From: JBBDYQ01 sp035553855
GTDB lineage: Bacteria; Actinomycetota; Thermoleophilia; Solirubrobacterales; Thermoleophilaceae
Length of the DNA stretch: 64,000 nucleotides
NCBI GenBank assembly: GCA_035553855.1
Contig: DATMJO010000039.1
Location: forward strand, 1 to 64,000
Direction of reading: 5' to 3'
Part shown: positions 55,412 through 63,659 of the stretch, piece after piece
How positions within the stretch are numbered: the first letter of the stretch is position 1
Layout of the letters: every line of letters starts with the position of its first letter
The notes under the pieces: generated by a model
The model's database searches: none
What the model saw: the letters and a program-made list of their open reading frames with translations, nothing else
Told to the model about the DNA's origin: nothing
Made by a program: the position numbers and the translations under genes

Positions 55412-56720
55412 GCACGCCCGCGGGGTCGAAGACGGCCTTGAGCGCCCGCTGAAGCTCGGCGACACGTCCCGCGTGACCTGAGGCGCCGGCCTTCACGAGG
55501 CCGATCCCGTGCTCGCCCGAGACGGTTCCTCCGAGTGAGCGGGCGAGCGAGAACAGCTCCCGCGCCGCGTCGGAGGCGCGCTCCACCTCGTCGGGGGCCG
55601 AGCGGTCCACGAGGAAGGTCGAGTGGACGTTCCCGTCGCCGGCGTGGCCGAAGCAGCAGGCCTCGAGGCCGTGGCGCGCGGCGATCGCATGGGTTCCCTC
55701 GATCGCTTCGAGCAGGCGCTCGACCGGCACGGCGATGTCCTCGGACACCTTGCCGCCGCGGCGCGCGGTTACCGCGATCGAGACCCCGTCCCGCCAGCGC
55801 CAGAACGCCGCCGCGTCATGCGGCGACTCCACGCTGCGCGCGCCCCCGGCCAGCGCAGCCGACAGCTCACGCTTCGCGCGCGCGGCCTCCTCGGCGCCCC
55901 CGTCGGCCTCGGCGATCACCAGGAAGCCCTCGCGGCCTGCGGCCGCCGCCGCGTGAGCGTCGAGGAACTCGAGGGCGGCCGGGACGACGCCGCATGCCAG
56001 CACGCGTTCCACGGCGGAGCAACCGGCGGCCGCGTCCGGGTAGCTCGCCATCACCGGCAGTGCGGCCTCGGGAGCGGGGATGAGCCGCAACCAGGCCGCC
56101 GTGATGACGCCGAGGGTGCCCTCGGAGCCCGTCAGCAGCGACACCAGGTCCAGCCCGGATACGTCCTTGCGGACCGGGCCGCCCACGCGGATCAGCTCCC
56201 CGGGCGCGACGGCGACCTCGAGGCCCGTGACCCAGTTCCCGGTGACGCCGTACTTGAACGCGTGTGGCCCGCCGGCGTTCGTGGCGATGTTGCCGCCGAT
56301 CTGGGACTGCTCGGCGGCGCCCGGATCCGGCGGGAAAAGGAGCCCGTTCTCACGGGCCAGGCGCCGGACGTCGGCGGTCGGGAGCCCCGCCTCGACCACC
56401 ATCCGCCAGGCGAGCGGATCGATCGAGCGGACGCGGCGGAGCCGCTCGAGCGACAGCACGACGCCGCCTCGCGGAACCGCCCCGCCCGCGAAGCCGGTGC
56501 CGCCGCCCCGCGGCGTGAGCGGCACCCCGTGCGAGCAGCACAGGCCCACGATGCGCGCGACCTCCTGCGCGTCGGCGGGAAAGACCGCGGCTTCGGCGTG
56601 GCCGCCGAGCCCCCGGGTCTCGGTTGCGTCAGAAAGAAGACCGCGATCCGGCGGCGCCTGGACGTGGGCCTCGCCGCAGATCTCCGCCAGGAGCGCCGCC
56701 AGGCCCGCGCCGGCGCCCAT
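55383..56720 (-). CDS. FAD-linked oxidase, GlcD/D-lactate dehydrogenase type
   Basis: A 445-residue VAO/PCMH flavoprotein oxidising a 2-hydroxyacid. The FAD domain shows TPRGGGTGFAGGAVPRGGVVLSL (about 82-104) and DPGAAEQSQIGGNIATNAGGPHAFKYGVTGNWVTGLEV (about 144-181). The C-terminal substrate half has CFGHAGDGNVHSTFLVD and GTVSGEHGIGLVK (about 405-417), the latter diagnostic for GlcD/DLD. Electron acceptor unknown. ATG 56720 overlaps the stop of a 27-codon membrane mini-ORF by one base. Confidence 0.93.
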   Translation of the reverse strand: MGAGAGLAALLAEICGEAHVQAPPDRGLLSDATETRGLGGHAEAAVFPADAQEVARIVGLCCSHGVPLTPRGGGTGFAGGAVPRGGVVLSLERLRRVRSIDPLAWRMVVEAGLPTADVRRLARENGLLFPPDPGAAEQSQIGGNIATNAGGPHAFKYGVTGNWVTGLEVAVAPGELIRVGGPVRKDVSGLDLVSLLTGSEGTLGVITAAWLRLIPAPEAALPVMASYPDAAAGCSAVERVLACGVVPAALEFLDAHAAAAAGREGFLVIAEADGGAEEAARAKRELSAALAGGARSVESPHDAAAFWRWRDGVSIAVTARRGGKVSEDIAVPVERLLEAIEGTHAIAARHGLEACCFGHAGDGNVHSTFLVDRSAPDEVERASDAARELFSLARSLGGTVSGEHGIGLVKAGASGHAGRVAELQRALKAVFDPAGVLNPGKKEAG

Positions 56721-56803
56721 CAGAGCTTGATGGCGGCGATCACGATCGACGCCATCACGCACACGACGATGGCGACCTGCAACACGATCCAGAAGCGGGG
56801 CAT
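56720..56803 (-). CDS. 27-residue single-helix mini-protein coupled to the FAD oxidase
   Basis: MPRFWIVLQVAIVVCVMASI... is one hydrophobic helix with a basic first residue and Lys near the end, the shape of a genuine membrane micropeptide. Its TGA overlaps the ATG of the FAD oxidase by one base (TGATG), implying coupling. I recall alike small peptides in Solirubrobacterales. It might anchor the oxidase to the membrane. Its start codon lies on the CATG at 56801-56804. Confidence 0.6.
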   Translation of the reverse strand: MPRFWIVLQVAIVVCVMASIVIAAIKL

Positions 56804-56808
56804 GCCGC

Positions 56809-56814
56809 TATTGT
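56809..56814 (+). promoter_or_regulatory. -10 box of the Wzz/BY-kinase gene
   Basis: TATTGT ends 8 nt before GTG 56823 and decides that start over the in-frame ATG at 56802, which would lie upstream of the box. Confidence 0.55.
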
Positions 56815-56822
56815 GGCGCGAG

Positions 56823-58538
56823 GTGCACGACGGTTTCCTTCCGCCAGCGCCCGAGGAGCGTGCAGCCGCCTCCCGCAGGGAGCGCGCTCGCCTCGCGATC
56901 AGGACGGTCGCCGAGCGCCGCGCCCTTATCGGGATCACGGCCGCCGCGGTCGTCCTCGGCGTGCTGCTCTACGGCCTCGGCCGCGACGCCCAATACGAGG
57001 GCGTCGCCAAGCTACTGATCGCGCAGCCGGAGTCCCTGCTCGGCCAGGCGCCCGTCGAGCCTGACCGCCTCGCCCGCACGAACCTCGAGCTGATCGAGCT
57101 GGAGACCGTCGCCGAGCGCGTCCGCCGCTCGCTGCGGGTGCGCGAGCGCGAGTTCACGACGGCGGAGCTCCTGGAGCGCGTATCCGTGGAGGTCGAGAAC
57201 GACTCGGACGTGCTCGCGATCAAGGCGCGGGACGAGGACCCGGCGGTGGCGTCCGCGCTCGCGAACGGCTTCGCGGCGCAGTACGTGAACTTCCGCAAGA
57301 AGCTGTCGCGCACGAGCCTCCAGGAGGCGATAGACGTGGCTCGCGCCCAGCTCGATGCGCTCTCGCCCACCGAGCGCAGGGCTCGCCCCGGCCAGTCGAT
57401 CGAACGGCGGCTGAATGATCTGGAGCTCTCGATCGCGCAGCAGCGCGGCGCCGTCGACATCGTCAAGCGCGCCGGGGTGCCGAGCGAGCGCGTGTACCCG
57501 CGGCCGCTCTTGTGGACGCTCCTCTCCCTTCCCGCGGGCATGCTGCTGGGCCTGCTCGCGGCTGGCATCGTGGCGTTCTTCGATCGCCGGCTGAAGCGCG
57601 AGGAGCAGGTGGAGGCCGTGACCGGACTGCCGGTCGTGGCGTCGGTCCCGCGCCGGTCGGAGGCGCTCGTCCGCCGCAAGGGCTCCGGCGTCTGGGCCGA
57701 TCCACACGAGGCAGAGGCCTACGGCCGGCTCGCCACGAACCTGCGCTTCTTCGAGTTCCAGCGGGACATGCGCACCGTGCTTGTGACGAGCGCCGTCCCG
57801 CAGGAGGGCAAGACCACTGTGACGCTCCGCCTCGCGGCCGCGCTCGCGGGCGCCGGCCAGGGCGTGCTCGCCGTGGAGGGTGACCTGCGCCGCCCGACGT
57901 TCGCGGACACGCTGGGAATCCAGTTCCCGCAGGGCCTCTCGGGCGTGCTCGTCGGCGCCACGCCGTTCGAGGACGTGCTGACGCGGGTGCACACGAGCTA
58001 CGCGCTCGCCGCGCCGGTCGAGGAGGGCGACGAGGCCTGGACGACCGCGCCGTACATCGAGGTGCTGCCGGCGGGCGTCGTGCCACCGAACCCCGGCGAG
58101 CTCCTCAGCTCCAACGCCCTCGAGCGCGTTCTGCGCCGCGCGCGGCAGGAGGCGGACGTGGTGCTGGTCGATTCGGCGCCGCTCGTCTCCGTGGGCGACG
58201 CGGTGTCGCTGGCGAGCGCCGTCGACGGCGTCCTGCTCGTCGTCCAGCTGGGCCACAGTCGCCGCGACGAGGTCCGCAAGGCGCTGAAGCATCTCGGCAC
58301 CCTCCGCGCGAAGGTCATCGGCGTCGTGGTCACGAACGCTCCGCGGCCGGACGAGCGCTACGCCTACTACGGCGAGCGCGCGAAGCCGGCCCCGGCGCCC
58401 GATCCGCTCGGCCCCCGCCGCTCGAGCGTGGGCCGCAGGCGCCGCCCCGCGCCGGTCCTCCCCGAGGAGCGCGCCGAGCCGAACGGCGGCTCGCCCGACA
58501 CCGAGGAGACGGAAGCGATCTCGCCGGAGCGCGACTGA
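56823..58538 (+). CDS. Wzz-BY-kinase: polysaccharide chain-length/tyrosine autokinase
   Basis: A 571-residue fusion controlling polymerisation and export of a surface polysaccharide. Helix 1 is at about 34-51, a helical coiled periplasmic region follows (about 60-215), helix 2 at about 229-252. The cytoplasmic ATPase has Walker A SAVPQEGKTT at 323-332, Walker A' VEGDLRRPTF at 351-360 (Glu352 where Asp is usual) and Walker B VVLVDSAP at 446-453. The tyrosine cluster is short (RYAYYG, about 506-511). A Pro/Arg-rich tail ends the protein. GTG 56823 is chosen from the promoter. The glycosyltransferases at the left end could be part of the same pathway, though far away. Confidence 0.9.
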   Translation: MHDGFLPPAPEERAAASRRERARLAIRTVAERRALIGITAAAVVLGVLLYGLGRDAQYEGVAKLLIAQPESLLGQAPVEPDRLARTNLELIELETVAERVRRSLRVREREFTTAELLERVSVEVENDSDVLAIKARDEDPAVASALANGFAAQYVNFRKKLSRTSLQEAIDVARAQLDALSPTERRARPGQSIERRLNDLELSIAQQRGAVDIVKRAGVPSERVYPRPLLWTLLSLPAGMLLGLLAAGIVAFFDRRLKREEQVEAVTGLPVVASVPRRSEALVRRKGSGVWADPHEAEAYGRLATNLRFFEFQRDMRTVLVTSAVPQEGKTTVTLRLAAALAGAGQGVLAVEGDLRRPTFADTLGIQFPQGLSGVLVGATPFEDVLTRVHTSYALAAPVEEGDEAWTTAPYIEVLPAGVVPPNPGELLSSNALERVLRRARQEADVVLVDSAPLVSVGDAVSLASAVDGVLLVVQLGHSRRDEVRKALKHLGTLRAKVIGVVVTNAPRPDERYAYYGERAKPAPAPDPLGPRRSSVGRRRRPAPVLPEERAEPNGGSPDTEETEAISPERD

Positions 58539-58545
58539 CCGCAGC

Positions 58546-58565
58546 AAAAGGTGCCAGGGACCTTT
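58546..58565 (+). repeat. Family A repeat, copy A5
   Basis: AAAAGGTGCCAGGGACCTTT; core at 58550-58562. Begins 7 bp after the BY-kinase stop. Doublet with A6. Confidence 0.9.
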
Positions 58566-58577
58566 GTCGCGCACACC

Positions 58578-58600
58578 AAAGGTGCCAGGGACCTTTTTTT
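58578..58600 (+). repeat. Family A repeat, copy A6
   Basis: AAAGGTGCCAGGGACC followed by seven T; core at 58581-58593. Between convergent genes, where the hairpin and T-run could end transcription of the BY-kinase gene. Confidence 0.9.
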
Positions 58601-58605
58601 CACGT

Positions 58606-59238
58606 CTAGTCGATCAGCGACTGGCGCAGCGCGATCGCGACCGCGTGCGTGCGGGTGTCGGCCTGCAGCTTGCCGATCACGCGCTTGGTGTCCGACTTCA
58701 CGGTCTCGACGCTCAGGCCGATCCGGTTGGCGATCACCTCGGTGTGGTGGCCCTCCGCCAGGAGCTGGACAATCTCGCGCTCACGCTCCGAGAGCAAACT
58801 CGCCCCCTCGCCGGTCGCGTCGCTCATGATCAGGGCGGGTGAGAGCGCCGGATCGATGAACGGCTTGCCCGAGGCGACCGTCTTGATAGCGCGGATGAGG
58901 TCCTCCGGAGGGGCGCCCTTCATGACGTAGCCCCGCGCGCCCGCCTGGATCCCGTCGGTCAGCAGGCGCTTGTCGCCGTAGGCCGAGAACATCACGAACT
59001 GGACGCTCGGCACGGCGGCGTGTATCCGCTTGACCGCCGAGATCCCGTCGATGCCGGGAAGGCGGACGTCCATCAGCACGACCTCGGGGTCGAGTTCCTG
59101 GGCCGCCTCGATGGCCTGCTCTCCGTTCTCGACCACGCCGACGAGCTCGATCTCGTCGGAATCCCCGAGCAGCATCGCTAGGCCCTGCCTCACCACGGAG
59201 TGGTCGTCGACACCCAGGCAGCGAGTCCGCTCGGGCAT
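58606..59238 (-). CDS. Orphan NarL-type response regulator
   Basis: A 210-residue two-domain regulator. The receiver has Asp11/Asp12, phospho-acceptor Asp57 in VVLMDVRLPG and Lys107 in GYVMKGAPP. A LuxR helix-turn-helix follows (about 144-206: LSEREREIVQLLAEGHHTEVIANRI...). No histidine kinase gene is adjacent, so the partner is elsewhere. It is expressed from its own promoter and is divergent from a UspA gene. Confidence 0.93.
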   Translation of the reverse strand: MPERTRCLGVDDHSVVRQGLAMLLGDSDEIELVGVVENGEQAIEAAQELDPEVVLMDVRLPGIDGISAVKRIHAAVPSVQFVMFSAYGDKRLLTDGIQAGARGYVMKGAPPEDLIRAIKTVASGKPFIDPALSPALIMSDATGEGASLLSEREREIVQLLAEGHHTEVIANRIGLSVETVKSDTKRVIGKLQADTRTHAVAIALRQSLID

Positions 59239-59244
59239 GTCGCG

Positions 59245-59250
59245 ACTGTA
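59245..59250 (-). promoter_or_regulatory. -10 box of the response regulator
   Basis: On the minus strand TACAGT ends 6 nt before the ATG at 59238. Confidence 0.55.
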
Positions 59251-59276
59251 ACACCGGACAATCGCGTCCGCTCGAA

Positions 59277-59282
59277 TATGAT
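59277..59282 (+). promoter_or_regulatory. -10 box of the UspA gene
   Basis: TATGAT, near consensus, gives a leader of about 32-38 nt. Confidence 0.5.
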
Positions 59283-59284
59283 GC

Positions 59285-59302
59285 CCCCGGTTTTTCCCGG
59301 GG
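59285..59302 (+). promoter_or_regulatory. Hairpin in the UspA leader
   Basis: CCCCGG (59285-59290) and CCGGGG (59297-59302) around TTTTTC, just before the AGGGAGAAGG ribosome site at 59311-59320: a possible RNA stability or translation element. Confidence 0.45.
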
Positions 59303-59320
59303 ATCCTCGAAGGGAGAAGG

Positions 59321-59764
59321 ATGTTCAGCTCACTCGTGGTTGGGACGGACGGGTCGGACACGGCCAAGGAAGCCGTGCGCCAGGCGACCGAGGTGGCCAA
59401 GGCGCTGGGCGCGTCGGTGCACATCGTGAGCGCCTACGAGCCCGTGGCCGAGTCCCGGCTCCGGGAGGAGCGCGTTCAGGTTCCGGACGACCTCCAGTGG
59501 ATGGTGAACCCGCGCGAGGACGTCGAGGCCACGCTGCGCGAGGCCGCCTCGATCGTCGAGGCCGAGGGCATCGAGGTCGCGACCTACGCCCGTGAGGGCG
59601 ATCCTGCCGACGCGATCCTCGACGTGGCAGAAGAGCAGAAGTCGGACCTCGTCGTGGTCGGCAACAAGGGCATGACCGGGGCGCGCCGCTTCCTGCTGGG
59701 CAGCGTGCCGAACAAGGTCTCGCACCACGCGCCCTGCAGCGTGCTGATCATCCGCACGACCTGA
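59321..59764 (+). CDS. Universal stress protein (UspA family)
   Basis: A 147-residue UspA-fold protein. VVGTDGSDTAKEAVRQA is the first strand-helix, and GNKGMTGARRFLLGSVPNKVSHHAPCSVLIIR at the end holds the ATP-binding G-x2-G-x9-G-S/T motif (GNKGMTGARRFLLGS), so it should bind ATP. The start is fixed by AGGGAGAAGG. One of very few genes here with a real leader and ribosome site. Confidence 0.95.
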   Translation: MFSSLVVGTDGSDTAKEAVRQATEVAKALGASVHIVSAYEPVAESRLREERVQVPDDLQWMVNPREDVEATLREAASIVEAEGIEVATYAREGDPADAILDVAEEQKSDLVVVGNKGMTGARRFLLGSVPNKVSHHAPCSVLIIRTT

Positions 59765-59771
59765 GCGGGGC

Positions 59772-61118
59772 TCAGCGCGCGGGGTCGATCGCCGCCGCGG
59801 CGTCGATCAGGCCCCAGCCGTAGCGGCGGTCGTAGCCGGCCGGCCCGAGGTCGCGCGCGGTCTGCTCGAGGCGCCGCTCCACCCGGGCGGGCGAGGGGCG
59901 GCGCCCGAGGCGCCTGGTCGCGAGGATGAGCGCGACCGCCGCGGAGACGTGCGGAGCCGCCATCGAGGTGCCCTGGTACCCCGGCGGCAGGCCGAAGGTC
60001 TTGATGTTGCGGGTGAATGTCTGCTGGAAGATGTCCGGCCCGGACTCGTCGGGCTTGCAGGTGTTCGTGTCGTACTCGTTCACCTCGGGACTCCCGGCGG
60101 GGGGCGGCACCGCATCGATGCCTCCGCCGGGCGCGACGAGGTCGAGACCCGACCCCGAGTTCGAGTACTCGGCCTGGCAGCCGCGAACCGTGGTGGCGCC
60201 CACCGAGATGACGTGGCCGGTGCGCGCCGGGTAGGCGACGGCCCTGTTGCCCTCGTTGCCCGAGGCGGCGACGGTGACCGTGCCCCTGCGGTGCGCGTAG
60301 CGGATCGCCCGCACTATGTCTGGGATCTGCGAGGCAGTGACCGACGAGTCGAACTCGAGACTCATGTTGATGACGCGCGCCCGTCGCTTCGCCGCGTAGC
60401 GAATCGCGCGGGCGATCGCGCCGGCATCGCCCGCTCCCTGAAAGTCGAGCACGCGCAGCGGCATGATCTTGACCCCATAGGCCAGGCCGGTCACGCCCTG
60501 CGCGTTGTTCGTGCGCTGGGCGATCGTGCCGGTGACGTGCGTGCCGTGGCCGTTCTCGTCGTTCGGGAAGCGGTCGTCGTCCACGAAGTCGTAGCCGCGC
60601 ACGAAGCGCCGCGCGTAGAGGTCCGGGGCGCGCCGGAACGGCCCGCGGCTCTGGTAGGCGACGCCCGTGTCGAGCACCGCGACGACCACTCCGCGCCCGC
60701 CCGCGGCCTTCGCCTGGCGCGCGAGGTCCCAGGCGCGCGGCGCGTTGACCCCGGCCGCGCCCGCGAAGTTCCACTGGGTCACGTGCCACTCTCCGATGCC
60801 CCCCTGGCCCGGATCGTTGGGCATGAAGTCCGTCACGCGGGCCACCGCGTTCGGCGCCGCGTACTCCACCCCGGGCGCCTCGCGCAACTCCGCGACGGTG
60901 GCGGTGACGCTCTCTCCGTCGAGGATGCGGAGCGCTCTCGATCCGCCCGCGAGAGCGCGGGCGTCACCGACGCCGGCGGCCCTCTCGATGGCTTCCCGGT
61001 CCGCGCCTGGCTCGTAGTTGACGATCACCTCGCCCGCGACGAAGCGCGCGGAAGCGGCCGCCGGGGCCAGGGCGGCGATTGCCGCGAAGGCGGCCAGGAG
61101 CAGGGGGATCAGGCGCAT
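59772..61118 (-). CDS. Secreted subtilisin-like serine protease (S8)
   Basis: A 448-residue exported subtilase. Signal peptide about 1-23; an inhibitor-like propeptide about 26-92 (EVIVNYEPGADREAIERA...GVEYAAPNAV); catalytic domain with Asp150 (VLDTGVA), His191 (NGHGTHVTG), the oxyanion Asn in ASGNEGN (about 288) and Ser384 (GTSMAAPHV). Disulfide-type cysteines are few. ATG 61118 begins the signal peptide; GTG 61133 would add five residues. Likely a general extracellular protease. Confidence 0.94.
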   Translation of the reverse strand: MRLIPLLLAAFAAIAALAPAAASARFVAGEVIVNYEPGADREAIERAAGVGDARALAGGSRALRILDGESVTATVAELREAPGVEYAAPNAVARVTDFMPNDPGQGGIGEWHVTQWNFAGAAGVNAPRAWDLARQAKAAGGRGVVVAVLDTGVAYQSRGPFRRAPDLYARRFVRGYDFVDDDRFPNDENGHGTHVTGTIAQRTNNAQGVTGLAYGVKIMPLRVLDFQGAGDAGAIARAIRYAAKRRARVINMSLEFDSSVTASQIPDIVRAIRYAHRRGTVTVAASGNEGNRAVAYPARTGHVISVGATTVRGCQAEYSNSGSGLDLVAPGGGIDAVPPPAGSPEVNEYDTNTCKPDESGPDIFQQTFTRNIKTFGLPPGYQGTSMAAPHVSAAVALILATRRLGRRPSPARVERRLEQTARDLGPAGYDRRYGWGLIDAAAAIDPAR

Positions 61119-61245
61119 TTGGGTACGGTCCACGGCGAGTGTACGTCCGTAACAACAGGAGATTGCAGCTCGAGTTGCTTACAGGGAGGCAAACTCGCGG
61201 ATGCGGCGAACGGCCCTCCCACCATCGGCACGAGAGGCGTCGTTC

Positions 61246-62355
61246 GTGAAGGCCTGCGTCACGGGCGCTACGGGCTTCATCGGCGGCCACGTCGCGAGGG
61301 CCGCCGTCGAGCGCGGCGACGAGGTGTCCGTGACATATCGGGACAAGGCGCGCCTCGGCCGCCTCGGGGACCTCGACGTCCGGCCGGTCCGCGCCGACGT
61401 GCTCGACCGCGGGGCATTCAGGCGCGCGCTGAAGGGCGCCGACATCCTCTTCCACTCCGCCGGGTACGTCGCATCGCGGCCCGTCTCGCGCGTCTTCGAG
61501 GTGAACGTGCTCGGGGCCCGCGCGGCCGTCGAGGCCGCCGCTGCGGCGGACGTCGGCCGGGTGGTGCTCACCTCCAGCGTCGGCGGGGTCGGGCCGGTGG
61601 CGGGCGACGGCATCGGCGAGGAGGGCGACCTCTATCGCAGCGGCGCGCTCGGCCTCGTGTACGTCGACGCAAAGCACGAGGGCGAGGCCGAGGCGCTCGG
61701 TGCCGCGGCCCGCCTGGGCGTGGAGGTCGTGATCGTCAACCCCGCGTACGTGCTCGGCGTCCCCGTCGACCCGGCGCACCCCGGCGAGACCTCGACGCGC
61801 ACGATCGCCCATTACCTGCGCGGGCGCCTCCCGGCCGTCGTGGACGGCGCGACCAACATCGTGGACGTCCTCGACGTCGCGAACGGCCACATGCTCGCGG
61901 CCGAGAAGGGCAGGCCGGGCGAGCGCTACATCCTCGGCGGGCACAACATCCGCTGGGCGGACTTCGTGGACCGGATCGCCGAGCTCTCGGGGATCTCGCA
62001 TCCCGTGGCGATCCTGCCGTCCGAGGTGGCCGCCGTTGCCGGCGCGGCCCGGGCGGCGGGCCTTCCGGCCGTGTTCAACCCGCAGGCGTTCGCGCTGATG
62101 GCGCAGAACTGGATGTACTCGTCGAAGAAGGCGGAGCGCGTGCTCGGCTACCGGGCGAGGCCGCTCGACGAGACCCTGCGGACGACGATCGACTGGTGCC
62201 TCGGGCTGATCGAGCACGGAGCGTTCGGCGGCAGGAGGCTCTCGACAATGTCGTTCGCGTCGGCGGGCATGCGCGCGGGCGCCCGCGTGGGGCTCGTGCA
62301 GGCGATGCGGGTGGCCGAGGGCAGGACCGGCCGCCGGCTCGTCGCCGGCGCATGA
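61246..62355 (+). CDS. Extended SDR / NAD-dependent epimerase-reductase
   Basis: A 369-residue extended SDR. NAD motif TGATGFIGG at 6-14, catalytic Tyr139 and Lys143 in LVYVDAKHEGE (YxxxK). It resembles dihydroflavonol reductase/HpnA-like proteins. GTG 61246 gives the standard N-terminus and has GAGAGG 8 bp upstream; ATG 61201 would add 15 residues and has GGGAGG 11 bp upstream. The stop overlaps the tadA ATG (ATGA). The substrate is a sugar nucleotide, steroid or small ketone. Confidence 0.88.
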   Translation: MKACVTGATGFIGGHVARAAVERGDEVSVTYRDKARLGRLGDLDVRPVRADVLDRGAFRRALKGADILFHSAGYVASRPVSRVFEVNVLGARAAVEAAAAADVGRVVLTSSVGGVGPVAGDGIGEEGDLYRSGALGLVYVDAKHEGEAEALGAAARLGVEVVIVNPAYVLGVPVDPAHPGETSTRTIAHYLRGRLPAVVDGATNIVDVLDVANGHMLAAEKGRPGERYILGGHNIRWADFVDRIAELSGISHPVAILPSEVAAVAGAARAAGLPAVFNPQAFALMAQNWMYSSKKAERVLGYRARPLDETLRTTIDWCLGLIEHGAFGGRRLSTMSFASAGMRAGARVGLVQAMRVAEGRTGRRLVAGA

Positions 62356-62816
62356 CGCAGCGCTTCTTTCCGCGCGACGAGTACTTCATGCGGCTCGCGC
62401 TGCGCGAGGCCGAGCGCGCGCTCGAGCACGACGACGTCCCGGTCGGGTGCGTGGTCGTGCGCGACGGGGAGGTGGTCGGCGCCGCGCCGAACGAGCGCGA
62501 GTTACGGGGCGACCCGACCGCCCACTGCGAGATCCTCGCGCTCGCCGAGGCCGCGCGAGCATACGGCGGCTGGCGTCTGGTGGGCGCCTGCGCGTACGTC
62601 ACGCTCGAGCCCTGCCCGATGTGCGCCGGGGCGCTCGTCAACGCGCGCGTCGAGCGGGTCGTCTACGGCGCGCCAGATCCGAAGGCGGGGGCGGCGGGCA
62701 GCGTGCTCGACGTGCTGGGCGAGCCCCGCTTGAACCACAGGCCCGAGGTCGCGGGGGGCCTGCTCGCCGCCGAGTCCGCCGCGCTGCTCAGGGAGTTCTT
62801 CAGCGGCCGGCGCTAA
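62352..62816 (+). CDS. tadA: tRNA adenosine(34) deaminase
   Basis: A 154-residue deaminase converting A34 to inosine in tRNA-Arg(ACG). Zinc site: His58 with catalytic Glu60 in AHCEI (HxE) and Cys88/Cys91 in PCPMC. VPVGCVVVRDGEVVG and the NHRPEV block are typical of TadA rather than other CDA-family enzymes. Its tRNA target, tRNA-Arg(ACG), lies in this window at 28277. Coupled to the preceding epimerase gene. Confidence 0.93.
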   Translation: MTQRFFPRDEYFMRLALREAERALEHDDVPVGCVVVRDGEVVGAAPNERELRGDPTAHCEILALAEAARAYGGWRLVGACAYVTLEPCPMCAGALVNARVERVVYGAPDPKAGAAGSVLDVLGEPRLNHRPEVAGGLLAAESAALLREFFSGRR

Positions 62817-62906
62817 AGCTCGACACATGTTCGAGCCGATAGGACGAATGATGAGGCCGAACCCCGTACATGCGTCCAGAAACGTTCAGAAACCGGAACC
62901 GGGTCC

Positions 62907-62912
62907 TACCGT
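62907..62912 (+). promoter_or_regulatory. -10 box of the secreted repeat protein
   Basis: TACCGT ends 9 nt before the ATG at 62922. Upstream, CAGAAAC occurs at 62877-62883 and 62887-62893, spaced one helical turn: a possible activator site. Confidence 0.5.
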
Positions 62913-62921
62913 CAGCGGCAG

Positions 62922-63659
62922 ATGACTCGCGCACTCATCACAGCCTCCCTCCTCACCGCGGTGCTGGCCGTTCCGGCCTCCGCCGTGGCCCAGATCTCCC
63001 TACCGGGGCTCCCGCTCCCGTCCGGTGATCCGGGCGGGACGCTCACCACCGTGGTTGACGCCGCCGGGACGGTCATCGGAACGGTCGACCCGACCACGGG
63101 CGCTGTGGTCGACGGCGTCGGGAACGTGATCGGCGTCGTGGACGAGGCGACCGGGAACGTGCTCGACGGCACCGGCACGGTCATCGGCACCGTCCTCCCG
63201 GGCGGGACAGGTTCGGACGGCGGCTCCGGCGGCGACGACCCTGGCGCGCAGATGCCCCAGGCCTCGCGCCCGCTCGGCTTCACGATCCGCGCGCGGCGAG
63301 TGCAGCGCGGGCGCAGCGCCATCCGGCGGGGCGTCCTCGCGAGCTACCGCTGCACCAGGGCATGCGGGATCATCATCGAGCTGCGCGTGAGCAAGCGAGT
63401 CGCCAAGGCCGCGCGCCTCGGCTCGGGCAGGCGCTCGGTCCGGGTCGGCTTCGCGGCCGTCGCCCGCAGCGGCTATTACCGCCTCAAGCTGAGCAGCCGC
63501 TACCGCAAGCGCATCGACCGTTATGTGCGGACGGCCGAGCGGACCCGCAGCGAAGACCGCCGCGCCCGCAGCCTCCCGCTCCAGCTCCGCGGCATCGCCT
63601 TCGACGGCAGCGGCACGCCGAGCAGGCTCCGGCGCGCCACCGTCTACCTCAAGCGCTAG
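62922..63659 (+). CDS. Secreted protein with 18-residue tandem repeats
   Basis: A 245-residue exported protein. The signal peptide ends near AVA (residues 21-23). Residues 44-95 contain three copies of an 18-residue unit, pattern VVDxxGxVIGxVDxxTGx. A Gly/Ser/Asp linker follows (to about 108), then a basic beta-rich domain (about 117-245) with a cysteine pair (YRCTRACG) and an Arg/Lys-rich end (RRATVYLKR). The tail resembles the C-terminal domains of secreted Thermoleophilia proteins, from memory. Function unknown. Confidence 0.82.
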   Translation: MTRALITASLLTAVLAVPASAVAQISLPGLPLPSGDPGGTLTTVVDAAGTVIGTVDPTTGAVVDGVGNVIGVVDEATGNVLDGTGTVIGTVLPGGTGSDGGSGGDDPGAQMPQASRPLGFTIRARRVQRGRSAIRRGVLASYRCTRACGIIIELRVSKRVAKAARLGSGRRSVRVGFAAVARSGYYRLKLSSRYRKRIDRYVRTAERTRSEDRRARSLPLQLRGIAFDGSGTPSRLRRATVYLKR

